In this document: piece by piece, positions 43,843 through 52,374 of the stretch
Layout of the letters: each line of letters begins with the position of its first letter
Numbering within the stretch: the stretch's first letter is position 1
Assembly (NCBI GenBank): GCA_965225895.1
Contig: CBDDBR010000011.1
Location: 1,612,001-1,676,000 of the forward strand
DNA length: 64,000 nt
Direction: 5' to 3'
Source: Endobugula sp965225895
GTDB taxonomy: Bacteria; Pseudomonadota; Gammaproteobacteria; Pseudomonadales; Cellvibrionaceae
Made by a program: the position numbers and the translations under genes
The notes under the pieces: model-generated
The model's database searches: none
What the model was told of the DNA's origin: nothing
The model's input: the letters and a program-made list of their open reading frames with translations, nothing else

Positions 43843-45323
43843 CGTGGGCTCACCTCCTGTGAAGTTAATCGTCCCTCTATATCGTAAGTGAACACCGTTT
43901 CCCGTTCGGGCTCGGTGATTTTTGTGCGCAGGTTAAAATTGGGGTGCCATTCAGTGAGAGTGGTTCTGGCCTCTGAGGTGCCACTTGCTTCAGTACGAGA
44001 AACTTCTAAGCCTCGATCATTATTAATATAAGTGGTGACATTACCTTTCCAATCCGTTTTACTGGCCATAAATCCATTAGCATCATAGGTATAAGCCTGA
44101 TTAGCTGACGCACAATTTGCCGAAGGGTGCCCTTCCACCTGTGTCATTTTGTATTCACCATTAAATTCGGTGAAGTGATAGGTGGTTTGTTTGCCTAGGG
44201 CATTGGTTAAGGTACGTGAGCCATCGTCGTGGTAATCAATCTCGGTACGTTCAATACCTGAATTGGGCTCACCTACTTCGGAACTGATAGCTCGGCCTTG
44301 AGCATCATATTCCACCGAAGAAATACGGTTGCCGTTTTCATCGATGATACCAGTGACATAATGCGGGAATGAGGTGTTCTCGTAAAGGTAAGTGCGTGTG
44401 GTATTATCTGCATACTCAACTTGAATAAGGTTATTAATATCACCCGAGATGTCCCACGTGTAATTAATTTCTGAATTATCAGGTAGCATAGCCTTAACCA
44501 CATTACCATCCAGTAAATCTAACACCAGTGATTCATTTAAACGAGAAACAGTAATGGTATTACCACTGCTTGAATACTTTACATGATGTGTGATACCAGA
44601 AGGGTATTGAATGGATTGTAATTGACCAGAAACGTTATAAGTTTCGATAGTGTTATCTGCCAAGCGCAAAACATACATATTGTCATCAAACGACAATGCT
44701 TCGATACGTTGAGAAGGCGCGAAAAAAGCATTATTAGTAACGGTAAAATTAATGATTTTCCCATCGCCACGCTTAACACCAATCAAATTATCGGCAATAA
44801 CCAATTGATGATCATAAGGTGTTGACCATAATCTAGGACGTTGATGGCTATTAAAATGCAATGACCAACGTAGTGGACTAATATTAGAATCTGCAAAATC
44901 TTCGATAAAAAAATATTTATTCCCCGTAGGGATGTTGATGGGGTGGCAAGTATTATTAGTACTCACTCCATGATTGCCCAAAGAAAAAGAGCCATTTGGG
45001 TTGCGACCATTTTCGATAGCTTCAGCAATAGAACCATAACAAGTATATGTACCTGGTGGACCTGAAGGGTCAGTACCACCACCACCGTGGCAACCTACAT
45101 AGTGATCGGTACTATTAAGATAAGCAATAAGTTCTGCACATCGATAACATTTTGCGCTTGAAGCAGAATAAGAAAAGCTTGAATAAAAAGCTAAAAAAAC
45201 AATAGCTAGAAAAAACTTATAAAAAATCTTTAAAATAGATTGGCCTAACAATAGACTAGAGTAACAACGAATACCTTTTAAACACATGATGAAAGATAGA
45301 AAGAGTGAGCGGTATGTATACAT
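43839..45323 (-). CDS. Split Rhs protein, N-terminal half (DUF6531-like, YD repeats)
   Basis: 494 residues. A long N-terminal hydrophobic export signal (~35-55, FLAIVFLAFYSSFSYSASSA) precedes a Cys-containing stretch, the DUF6531-like block HPINIPTGNKYFFIEDF and beta-rich YD repeats. It ends ...FTYDIEGRLTSQEVSPR. The repeat sequence continues naturally at QQTVSYTYNDNGQ in the next gene, so together they equal one ordinary Rhs protein cut in mid-repeat. ATG 45323 has AAAGGAA upstream. Paralogue of the orphan half at 38031. Confidence 0.82.
   Translation of the reverse strand: MYTYRSLFLSFIMCLKGIRCYSSLLLGQSILKIFYKFFLAIVFLAFYSSFSYSASSAKCYRCAELIAYLNSTDHYVGCHGGGGTDPSGPPGTYTCYGSIAEAIENGRNPNGSFSLGNHGVSTNNTCHPINIPTGNKYFFIEDFADSNISPLRWSLHFNSHQRPRLWSTPYDHQLVIADNLIGVKRGDGKIINFTVTNNAFFAPSQRIEALSFDDNMYVLRLADNTIETYNVSGQLQSIQYPSGITHHVKYSSSGNTITVSRLNESLVLDLLDGNVVKAMLPDNSEINYTWDISGDINNLIQVEYADNTTRTYLYENTSFPHYVTGIIDENGNRISSVEYDAQGRAISSEVGEPNSGIERTEIDYHDDGSRTLTNALGKQTTYHFTEFNGEYKMTQVEGHPSANCASANQAYTYDANGFMASKTDWKGNVTTYINNDRGLEVSRTEASGTSEARTTLTEWHPNFNLRTKITEPERETVFTYDIEGRLTSQEVSPR
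43850..43858 (-). promoter_or_regulatory. Perfect Shine-Dalgarno coupling the two Rhs halves
   Basis: AGGAGGTGA on the minus strand, inside the last codons of the N-terminal half, seven bases before the ATG at 43842. With the ATGA stop-start overlap it should couple translation and hold the two halves near equal amounts. Confidence 0.85.
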
Positions 45324-45531
45324 AATAATTCCTTTTAGTTTTTTTACTGTATCCTACATTTAACGTATTCTTTTTATTATTAAAATTATTGACTATAAAG
45401 CCAGACTATAAGTAAGTAGTTTAAGAATCAAGCCATTTTGATATATACCGATAACCACACAGTAATTTCACCACAAAAAAAAACTTACAGCTATTGCTAA
45501 CTTGCAGATACTAAAGCGCAAGCTTTTATTT

Positions 45532-45549
45532 CCCCCCCCCCTTTTTTTT
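45532..45549. repeat. C10-T8 homopolymer tract upstream of the Rhs operon
   Basis: Ten C (45532-45541) followed by eight T (45542-45549), between the ampG stop and the Rhs operon. Such tracts are prone to slippage. It lies ~210 bp before the first Rhs start, so an effect on promoter spacing is possible but not shown. Tract length may also be a sequencing error. Confidence 0.7.
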
Positions 45550-45552
45550 ACG

Positions 45553-46851
45553 CTAAGCCTGCTGATCTTTACGGTAAACCACAACCGCCAATATCACCGC
45601 CGGAATTCCTAATAGCGCCGCATAAATAAAGAAATGAAAATAACTGGATGCATCAACAATAATACCGCTAAACCCACTAATAAATTTACCCGGCAAGGTC
45701 ATTAGGGAGCTAAATAAGGCATATTGTGTCGCGGTGTAGGCGCGATTTGTTAAGCTGGATAAATAGGCAATAAATGCCGAATTGGCAAAACCACCACTCA
45801 CATTATCGGCACTAATCACTATGGTTAACCACGAAATATCAGCACCAATTAATGCTAATTTAGCAAACAATATATTCGTGAATGCTACCAATACTGCACC
45901 TGCAATTAAAGGTCTAAATAAACCATAACGCACCACCATTAAGCCGCCGATAAATGCGCCGACCAAGGTCATAACAAACCCATAGACTTTACCTATAGTG
46001 GCAATGTCGCCTTTGCTAAAACCCAAATCCAAATAGAAAGGGTTGGCCATAATACCCATCGTAATATCGCTTAATCGATAAATCGCAATCAAGCATAAAA
46101 CCGTAATAGCAAAGCGCCCATTACGCTGAAAAAAATCCACAAAAGGCGCGATCACGGCCTGCTTAAACCATTGCATGGATCGTTGCCAGTAGCTACCCGA
46201 CGAGTAATAAATATCGCGACTTATCTGTTGCGGCTCATCAATCATTAATACGGTCACTACACCTACAATCATGCACAACGACATGCATAAATAAGCCAGC
46301 GACCAACTCCAATCTTCTGCAATAAAAAAAGCACCAGCACCTGCCACCAACAAGGCTACACGATAACCAAAAATATACGATGCCGACATGGCACCTTGGT
46401 ATTCTGGCACGGCAGCTTCAATGCGATATGCGTCTAACGCAATATCTTGTGTGGCAGAAAAGAAAGCCACCCCCACTGCCACCAGCGCCAAAAGCACTAA
46501 TTGTTCACTGGGGTTAATCAACGACATGATAAACAAGCCCAAAGCAATCATTAGCTGCGCTAACAACATCCAGCTACGACGCTGCCCTAGATTCTTTGTG
46601 AGTAAAGGTAATGAAATGCGATCAACGATAGGTGCCCAAAATACTTTAACCGAATAGGTGATACCCACCCAGCCAAAAAAGCCGATGGTACTACGGGCGA
46701 TTTCCATATCCCGTAACCACGCCGACAAGGTGGAAAACACTAATAACAGAGGTAAACCCGCAGCAAACCCGAGAAAGAAAATCGCAATCACACGCGGGTG
46801 CTTGTACACCATAATGGCTTCGCGCCAGCTATTTACCCCTTGAGAGCTCAT
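45553..46851 (-). CDS. ampG: Muropeptide permease AmpG (MFS/PAT family)
   Basis: An inner-membrane importer of anhydro-muropeptides for cell-wall recycling. 432 residues, about 12 helices, with the family blocks FFLGFAAGLPLLLVFSTLSA, TQDIALDAYRIE and NVSGGFANSAFIAYLSSL. ampG beside yajQ and close to ampD fits a recycling context. A decayed fragment of a second copy lies at 37815-37886. Confidence 0.93.
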   Translation of the reverse strand: MSSQGVNSWREAIMVYKHPRVIAIFFLGFAAGLPLLLVFSTLSAWLRDMEIARSTIGFFGWVGITYSVKVFWAPIVDRISLPLLTKNLGQRRSWMLLAQLMIALGLFIMSLINPSEQLVLLALVAVGVAFFSATQDIALDAYRIEAAVPEYQGAMSASYIFGYRVALLVAGAGAFFIAEDWSWSLAYLCMSLCMIVGVVTVLMIDEPQQISRDIYYSSGSYWQRSMQWFKQAVIAPFVDFFQRNGRFAITVLCLIAIYRLSDITMGIMANPFYLDLGFSKGDIATIGKVYGFVMTLVGAFIGGLMVVRYGLFRPLIAGAVLVAFTNILFAKLALIGADISWLTIVISADNVSGGFANSAFIAYLSSLTNRAYTATQYALFSSLMTLPGKFISGFSGIIVDASSYFHFFIYAALLGIPAVILAVVVYRKDQQA

Positions 46852-46857
46852 CTATCA

Positions 46858-47340
46858 CTAATCTCTAAAGTTAGTAAATTGTAACGGCATATCTAATTCT
46901 TCTTCACGTAGCATTGCCATTACTGATTGTAGATCATCACGTTTTTTACCTGTGACTCGTACCTGATCACCCTGTATTTGGGATTGTACTTTTAATTTTT
47001 TTTCTTTAATTAGCTTAACAATTTTTTTGGCCAATAATGATTCTAAACCCGTACGAACGGTAATATCTTGCTTCACTTGTTTCCCCAATGGCGTAAAGTC
47101 TGCAATATCAAGGCATTTAATATCCAGCTTATTTTTGACCATGGTGGATTGCAAAATATCGAGCATTTGCTGCAATTGAAAATCCACATCCGCCCATAAT
47201 GTGACAACAAATTCTTTGCGCTCAAATTTAGCGTCAACACCTCGAAAATCAAATCGTGTATCTAACACACGATTTGCCTGATCAACGGTATTAGTTAATA
47301 CGTGTTTATCCACCTCGGATACAATATCAAATGCGGGCAT
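46858..47340 (-). CDS. yajQ: YajQ family nucleotide-binding protein
   Basis: 160 residues, starting MPAFDIVSEVDKHVLTNTVD, with the duplicated alpha/beta fold and VRVTGKKRDDLQSVMAMLRE. Some homologues bind cyclic-di-GMP and act with transcription factors; others bind RNA or nucleotides. Lies 6 bp upstream of ampG, so likely one transcript. Confidence 0.95.
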   Translation of the reverse strand: MPAFDIVSEVDKHVLTNTVDQANRVLDTRFDFRGVDAKFERKEFVVTLWADVDFQLQQMLDILQSTMVKNKLDIKCLDIADFTPLGKQVKQDITVRTGLESLLAKKIVKLIKEKKLKVQSQIQGDQVRVTGKKRDDLQSVMAMLREEELDMPLQFTNFRD

Positions 47341-47396
47341 GTGTTGCTGTCCTCTGTTATTACTTTTTATTTATCTCTTTTTATACTATTTTTACG

Positions 47397-47978
47397 CTAT
47401 TTTTTTACACTGCTTTTTACGTTATTGCATAATAATGTACGGTATCTAGACCAATCAAATGACTCCCCTGGATCCGTTTTACGCCCAGGTGCTATATCAC
47501 TATGCCCAACGATATTCTCATCAATGATACCCGTATATTCTTGCTGTAGTACCTGAGTAATTTGCGCAAGCACGGTGTATTGCTGATCGGTATAAGGGAT
47601 AGTATCAGTACCCTCTAACTCAATACCTATCGAAAAATCATTGCAGTTTTCTCGACCTAAAAAATGTGATTGGCCTGCATGCCATGCACGCTGATCAAAG
47701 GGTACAAACTGTATGATTTCGCCGTCTCGTGTGATCAATAAATGCGAAGAGACTTCCATATTCGCAATAGATGCAAAATACGGATGCGCCGTACTATCCA
47801 ATTGGTTGGTAAAAAATTGTTCTATAAAACCTCCACCAAACTGCTCAGGCGGTAAACTAATATTATGTATTACCAACAATGTAACACTTGTACCCTGAGG
47901 ACGCGTATTAACATTAGGGGATGGAACACGACGAGCCAAAGAAAGCCAGCCTTGCTGAATAGTAGTATTAATACGCAT
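47397..47978 (-). CDS. ampD: 1,6-anhydro-N-acetylmuramyl-L-alanine amidase AmpD
   Basis: Cytoplasmic zinc amidase that removes the peptide from anhydro-muropeptides brought in by AmpG. 193 residues of the Amidase_2 fold. Zinc ligands are in LLVIHNISLPP (His), GHSDIAPGRKTDPG (His and Asp); SIGIELEG is the conserved core. Length is usual. Divergent from the retropepsin-like gene. Confidence 0.95.
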   Translation of the reverse strand: MRINTTIQQGWLSLARRVPSPNVNTRPQGTSVTLLVIHNISLPPEQFGGGFIEQFFTNQLDSTAHPYFASIANMEVSSHLLITRDGEIIQFVPFDQRAWHAGQSHFLGRENCNDFSIGIELEGTDTIPYTDQQYTVLAQITQVLQQEYTGIIDENIVGHSDIAPGRKTDPGESFDWSRYRTLLCNNVKSSVKK

Positions 47979-48135
47979 ACGCCATCATAGAAAATGTATT
48001 AGTGAATGCGTATGATAACGGGTAACACGAGATGATAGAAGCCACCGACACAAAACAAGTAATAGACGGCTTGACGCACCTCTATCCTTATATAAGCCCG
48101 TTTATCATTAGCTACGCAACATAAATAGTCACCCG

Positions 48136-48663
48136 ATGAATCAGATCCCCGAAAACACAACAAAAAAAGCAGGCCGCACAATGATGGTTCTTGCTTGGAC
48201 TGTACTGTTAGGCTTATTAATCACTTTTTTTTCTCACTGGGAACAGCAAGCCTACAACCCCAATGCCTCACCCACGAGCACACAAGATGCAGCAGAAAAC
48301 ACGGTAACGTTACAGCGTAATCGCTATCACCATTATGTCACGACAGGCACCATTAACGATCATTCCGTTGTTTTTCTGTTAGATACAGGGGCAAGTGATG
48401 TGGTGATTCCTGAAGCGCTAGCCAACACTATCGGTTTATCAAAAGGCGCCGCAGAATACGCTCGCACTGCCAATGGCACGATTACCGTTTACAAAACCCA
48501 ACTACAACAACTCGCTATTGGACGTATCACACTACATAATATTAGTGCCAGCATTAACCCCGCCATGAAAAAAGACGAAGGCATACTTTTAGGTATGAGT
48601 GCCCTAAAAAACATTGAATTTACCCAACGGGGCGATCAACTCACCCTGAGGCAATATCGTTAA
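48136..48663 (+). CDS. Membrane-anchored retropepsin-like aspartic protease
   Basis: 175 residues: one N-terminal membrane helix (~17-34) and a periplasmic single-domain aspartic-protease fold (~60-172). The active motif is FLLDTGASDVVIP and the second conserved block LLGMSALKNIEF; retropepsins work as dimers. It matches the TIGR02281-type clan AA proteins of gammaproteobacteria, whose substrates are not known. 74 bp before nadC, so perhaps cotranscribed. Confidence 0.88.
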   Translation: MNQIPENTTKKAGRTMMVLAWTVLLGLLITFFSHWEQQAYNPNASPTSTQDAAENTVTLQRNRYHHYVTTGTINDHSVVFLLDTGASDVVIPEALANTIGLSKGAAEYARTANGTITVYKTQLQQLAIGRITLHNISASINPAMKKDEGILLGMSALKNIEFTQRGDQLTLRQYR

Positions 48664-48737
48664 AGAGCGCTAACTTTTTTCTCTATTCCGCTATATAATT
48701 CGCCTTTTATATTGCCAATACCCTACGGACACCTGCC

Positions 48738-49589
48738 ATGCCTAAGATCAGCCCATCATTACAAGACGATATTACCCGTATCGTGACCGAGACGTTACGA
48801 GAAGATGTAGGCGATGGCGATATTACTGCCGAGCTTATCCCAGCAGAGCAGCGCTCTAATGCAACGATTATTACTCGCGAAGATTGTACTTTGGCTGGCC
48901 AAGCATGGGTGAACGAGGTATTTACCCAACTCGACAGTAATGTACTCATCACATGGCATGCTAATGATGGCGATACTGTAAAAGCCAATAGTACACTATT
49001 TGAACTTGCAGGCTCTGCACGCAGCCTACTCACAGGCGAACGCGCCGCACTGAATTTTTTACAATTGTTATCTGCCACAGCCACCATTAGCCAGCACTAT
49101 GCAAATTTGGTTAAACACACCTCGGTACAGCTACTTGATACTCGCAAAACTATTCCAGGATTACGTACCGCACAAAAATACGCTGTGACTTGTGGGGGCT
49201 GCTACAACCATCGCATTGGCTTATTTGATGCGTTTTTAATTAAAGAAAATCATATTGCCGCTTGCGGCGGCATTACACAATCAATCACCACAGCAAAAAA
49301 TAATCACCCCAACAAACCTGTAGAAGTCGAAACAGAAAATCTAGAAGAGTTTTACGAAGCACTCAATGCCCAAGCCGACATTATTATGCTCGACAACTTC
49401 TCATTAGATGACATGCGAACAGCCGTTGCATTCAATAAAGATAATGGCAGCAAAGCTAAATTAGAAGCCTCAGGTGGGATAACACAAAAAACCTTAGTAT
49501 CCATTGCAGAAACAGGCGTGGATTTTATTTCGATTGGAGCATTAACGAAGGATTGTAAAGCGGTGGATTTATCGATGCGGCTTTCCTAA
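48738..49589 (+). CDS. nadC: Nicotinate-nucleotide pyrophosphorylase (quinolinate phosphoribosyltransferase)
   Basis: Makes nicotinate mononucleotide from quinolinate and PRPP in NAD synthesis. 283 residues with ERAALNFLQLLSATATIS, LLDTRKTIPGLRTAQKYAV, GGCYNHRIGLFDAFLIKENH, EVETENLEE and IMLDNFSLDDM, all type II PRTase signatures. Convergent with pilA. Confidence 0.97.
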   Translation: MPKISPSLQDDITRIVTETLREDVGDGDITAELIPAEQRSNATIITREDCTLAGQAWVNEVFTQLDSNVLITWHANDGDTVKANSTLFELAGSARSLLTGERAALNFLQLLSATATISQHYANLVKHTSVQLLDTRKTIPGLRTAQKYAVTCGGCYNHRIGLFDAFLIKENHIAACGGITQSITTAKNNHPNKPVEVETENLEEFYEALNAQADIIMLDNFSLDDMRTAVAFNKDNGSKAKLEASGGITQKTLVSIAETGVDFISIGALTKDCKAVDLSMRLS

Positions 49590-49599
49590 ATAAAACAAA

Positions 49600-49623
49600 C
49601 CCCGAAAACCAAAGTTAACGGGG
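49600..49623. terminator. Hairpin between nadC and pilA
   Basis: CCCCG (49600-49604) with CGGGG (49619-49623) and an inner AAC/GTT pairing. Pyrimidine-rich sequence follows on the plus side and GTTTGTTTTA on the minus side, so it can end both convergent genes. Confidence 0.55.
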
Positions 49624-49663
49624 CTTCCTTTTATCAAACACCACTTATAAATAGCTAAAACTA

Positions 49664-50176
49664 TTAACCAGCGTAATCAAAACCTATAATAGCGTCAGTT
49701 GCAACTGTTGCACAGGTGCCTGGCATAATAGCGGCAACATCATCAGAACCAGACAGGCAAATCCAACTTACAGGTGTGTCACCAGCTTCCAGATGATCAA
49801 TATCCTGATCAAATGAGTCTTCAGATGGAACAAAGTAAAGAAAGTTATTGCCCGCAGCAGGAAGAACTGCCACATCAAAACCTGTTATTGCAACTCTAAT
49901 CACGCCATTCTCTGCTGTTGTTATCGCGCCAGCATATGTACCATTAGCATCAGTATCCTCACACCCCCAAGCACCTTCAGTAGGCAAAGCTGATAAAAAA
50001 GGAGACTTTTCAGATATGGCATTACGACATACCGTAGCCGCAGACACCACTTCTGATGCTCTCGCTTTGTTTTGGTAACTATCATAAGCAGGCAACGCTA
50101 CTGATGCCAAAATACCAATAATCGCCACCACGATCATTAATTCAATTAATGTAAAACCTTGTTGATTTGCTTTCAT
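49664..50176 (-). CDS. pilA: Type IV pilin PilA
   Basis: Major pilin of type IVa pili. 170 residues with a short leader cut before FTLIELMIVVAIIGIL (leader MKANQQG, with Glu5 present) and a hydrophobic N-terminal helix. Two cysteines near the C-terminus (WICLSG, GTCATV) could form the D-region loop; two more are in VCRNAI and WGCED. ATG 50176 chosen because it gives the canonical leader and has AGAGGG upstream. Divergent from pilB. Confidence 0.93.
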   Translation of the reverse strand: MKANQQGFTLIELMIVVAIIGILASVALPAYDSYQNKARASEVVSAATVCRNAISEKSPFLSALPTEGAWGCEDTDANGTYAGAITTAENGVIRVAITGFDVAVLPAAGNNFLYFVPSEDSFDQDIDHLEAGDTPVSWICLSGSDDVAAIMPGTCATVATDAIIGFDYAG

Positions 50177-50224
50177 GTTATTACCCTCTAATTGGAAATA
50201 CGTGTTGTTATTTTGTACCCAAGA

Positions 50225-50344
50225 CTTATACACAGAACATGCCAACTATAAAAACATTCTATTTTATTAGGCTGTACACTCACAGCGGATAAAAACTATG
50301 CATTCAGTGACAAACAAATTGACAAATATTGTCAATTTGTGACA
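50225..50344 (-). promoter_or_regulatory. Candidate sigma54/PilR control region of pilA
   Basis: On the minus strand TGGCATG (50244-50238) is a good -24 element, but the -12 element reads GT rather than GC. Upstream, TGTC motifs occur at 50312-50309, 50324-50321 and 50344-50341 (minus) and 50330-50333 (plus). If the start is near 50219 they lie at about -90 to -125, where PilR binds in Pseudomonas pilA. The weak -12 keeps confidence moderate. Confidence 0.45.
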
Positions 50345-50565
50345 AATATATAAAAATAATAAGCCAAGTAACATTTTTTGACTATAGACTAAGGTCTCTA
50401 AGCACAACCCCAACTCCTTATACTGTTGATACATTCGTGCAAAGACGGCCACAAAATATAGTTAAGATACTTGGCGAAAGCGCTTTAACATTAATAAGCC
50501 ATTGATTTATCTATGCTTGTCCTACAGAATTAGGAACATATTATCACTACCCTAATGTACATATT

Positions 50566-52287
50566 ATGAATGCTTCCGCTTTAAGCGGTCTTGCGCGACG
50601 CTTAGTACAAGACAACTTACTGAATACCGAAGATGCCATTGGCTACTTGGCTACAAGTAAACAGGCAGGCATTAACTTTGTTAGCTTTTTAGTTAAGGAG
50701 TCCATACTAGACGCACTTACTATTGCTAGCATTGCCGCCGAAGAATTTGGCACACCGATATATAACCTTGATGTACATAACAATCAACTAATTCCACAAG
50801 ACTTAGTCGACCCCAAATTAATTCACAAATACCAAGCATTGCCCTTATTTAAACGCGGTAATCGTTTATTTTTAGCGATGACAGATCCAACCAATCTACA
50901 AGCCCTCGATGATATTAAATTTAATACGGGCTTAAGTACCGATGCCATTTTAGTTGAAGCCGACAAGCTTGAAGCGGCTATTGAGCACTTTCTAAATGCA
51001 CAGGAAGAAAGTCTAGGCGATACATTAGGCGGGCTTGATGAGGAAGGTTTAGGGGATTTAGATGTTGAAAACACTAACGATAACAATGATGACGATGCCG
51101 TAGAAGTTGACGAAGCTCCGATTGTAAAATTTATTAATAAAATTTTACTCGAAGCTATTCGCCAAGGCGCCTCAGATATTCACTTTGAGCCTTATGAAAA
51201 AACCTACCGCATTCGTTTTCGTACCGATGGCGTACTCACAGAAATTCAAAAGCCGCCTTCTAATTTAGCTACACGTTTGGCCGCACGCTTAAAAGTGATG
51301 TCACAGATGGACATTTCTGAACGTAGAATGCCCCAAGATGGACGCATTAAGCTAAAAATATCACGCAGTAAATCCATTGATTTTCGCGTAAATACCTTAC
51401 CCACCCTATTTGGTGAAAAGATCGTATTACGTATTTTAGATTCGGCATCCGCCAAAATGGGGATTGACGCCCTAGGCTATGAAGATGAACAAAAACAGCT
51501 TTTTATGGAAGCCCTACATCAACCACAGGGAATGATATTGGTCACAGGGCCTACGGGCAGCGGTAAAACAGTATCCCTATATACGGGCTTAAATATTTTA
51601 AATACCAGTGAACGCAATATTTCTACGGCCGAAGATCCTGTAGAGATTAACCTAGAAGGTATTAACCAAGTACAAGTCAATAATCGTGTAGGGCTCACTT
51701 TTGCTGAAGCACTACGTTCATTTTTACGCCAAGACCCCGATATTGTCATGGTAGGTGAAATTCGTGACTTAGAAACCGCCGAAATTGGCATTAAAGCCGC
51801 GCAAACAGGTCACTTAGTATTATCAACATTACACACAAATAGCGCAGCAGAAACGCTCACTCGTCTATTAAATATGGGCGTACCAACCTTTAATGTCGCG
51901 ACAACCGTCAGTTTAATTATTGCACAACGATTAGCCCGCCGACTTTGCACCCACTGTCGCAGCCCCATGGAACAGCTACCCGATGATGTGATGATACAAG
52001 AAGGGCTAACCGAAGATAAAATCGGGATTCCTCGCGCCGAATGGCAACTATATCAAGCTAATGGGTGCTCTAAATGTATTCGTGGTTACAAAGGTCGAGT
52101 GGGTGTATATGAAGTAGTTAAAATTACACCTCGCATATCTCACCTTATTATGGAGGGCGGAAATTCACTCGACATTGCACGGCAAGCAAAAGAGGAAGGG
52201 TTTAATAATTTACGTACGTCTGCATTGCGCAAAGTTGTCATGGGATTTACCAGCCTTGAAGAAGCGAACCGAGTGACAAAAGATTAA
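50566..52287 (+). CDS. pilB: Type IV pilus assembly ATPase PilB
   Basis: Hexameric extension motor of type IV pili at the inner face of the membrane. 573 residues: N-terminal T2SSE_N domain (~1-150), Walker A GPTGSGKT (~residue 328), Asp box, Walker B DPDIVMVGEIRD and His box TLHTNSAAET. A zinc tetracysteine pair CTHC...CSKC follows (~465-505). First gene of pilBCD. Confidence 0.97.
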   Translation: MNASALSGLARRLVQDNLLNTEDAIGYLATSKQAGINFVSFLVKESILDALTIASIAAEEFGTPIYNLDVHNNQLIPQDLVDPKLIHKYQALPLFKRGNRLFLAMTDPTNLQALDDIKFNTGLSTDAILVEADKLEAAIEHFLNAQEESLGDTLGGLDEEGLGDLDVENTNDNNDDDAVEVDEAPIVKFINKILLEAIRQGASDIHFEPYEKTYRIRFRTDGVLTEIQKPPSNLATRLAARLKVMSQMDISERRMPQDGRIKLKISRSKSIDFRVNTLPTLFGEKIVLRILDSASAKMGIDALGYEDEQKQLFMEALHQPQGMILVTGPTGSGKTVSLYTGLNILNTSERNISTAEDPVEINLEGINQVQVNNRVGLTFAEALRSFLRQDPDIVMVGEIRDLETAEIGIKAAQTGHLVLSTLHTNSAAETLTRLLNMGVPTFNVATTVSLIIAQRLARRLCTHCRSPMEQLPDDVMIQEGLTEDKIGIPRAEWQLYQANGCSKCIRGYKGRVGVYEVVKITPRISHLIMEGGNSLDIARQAKEEGFNNLRTSALRKVVMGFTSLEEANRVTKD

Positions 52288-52374
52288 CGAAAAATAACAA
52301 GCAACAGAACCTATTGACACAAATACTGACTAATTCTACTGATATAAAACCAGCACGACCAACCGAGAAGAGTA

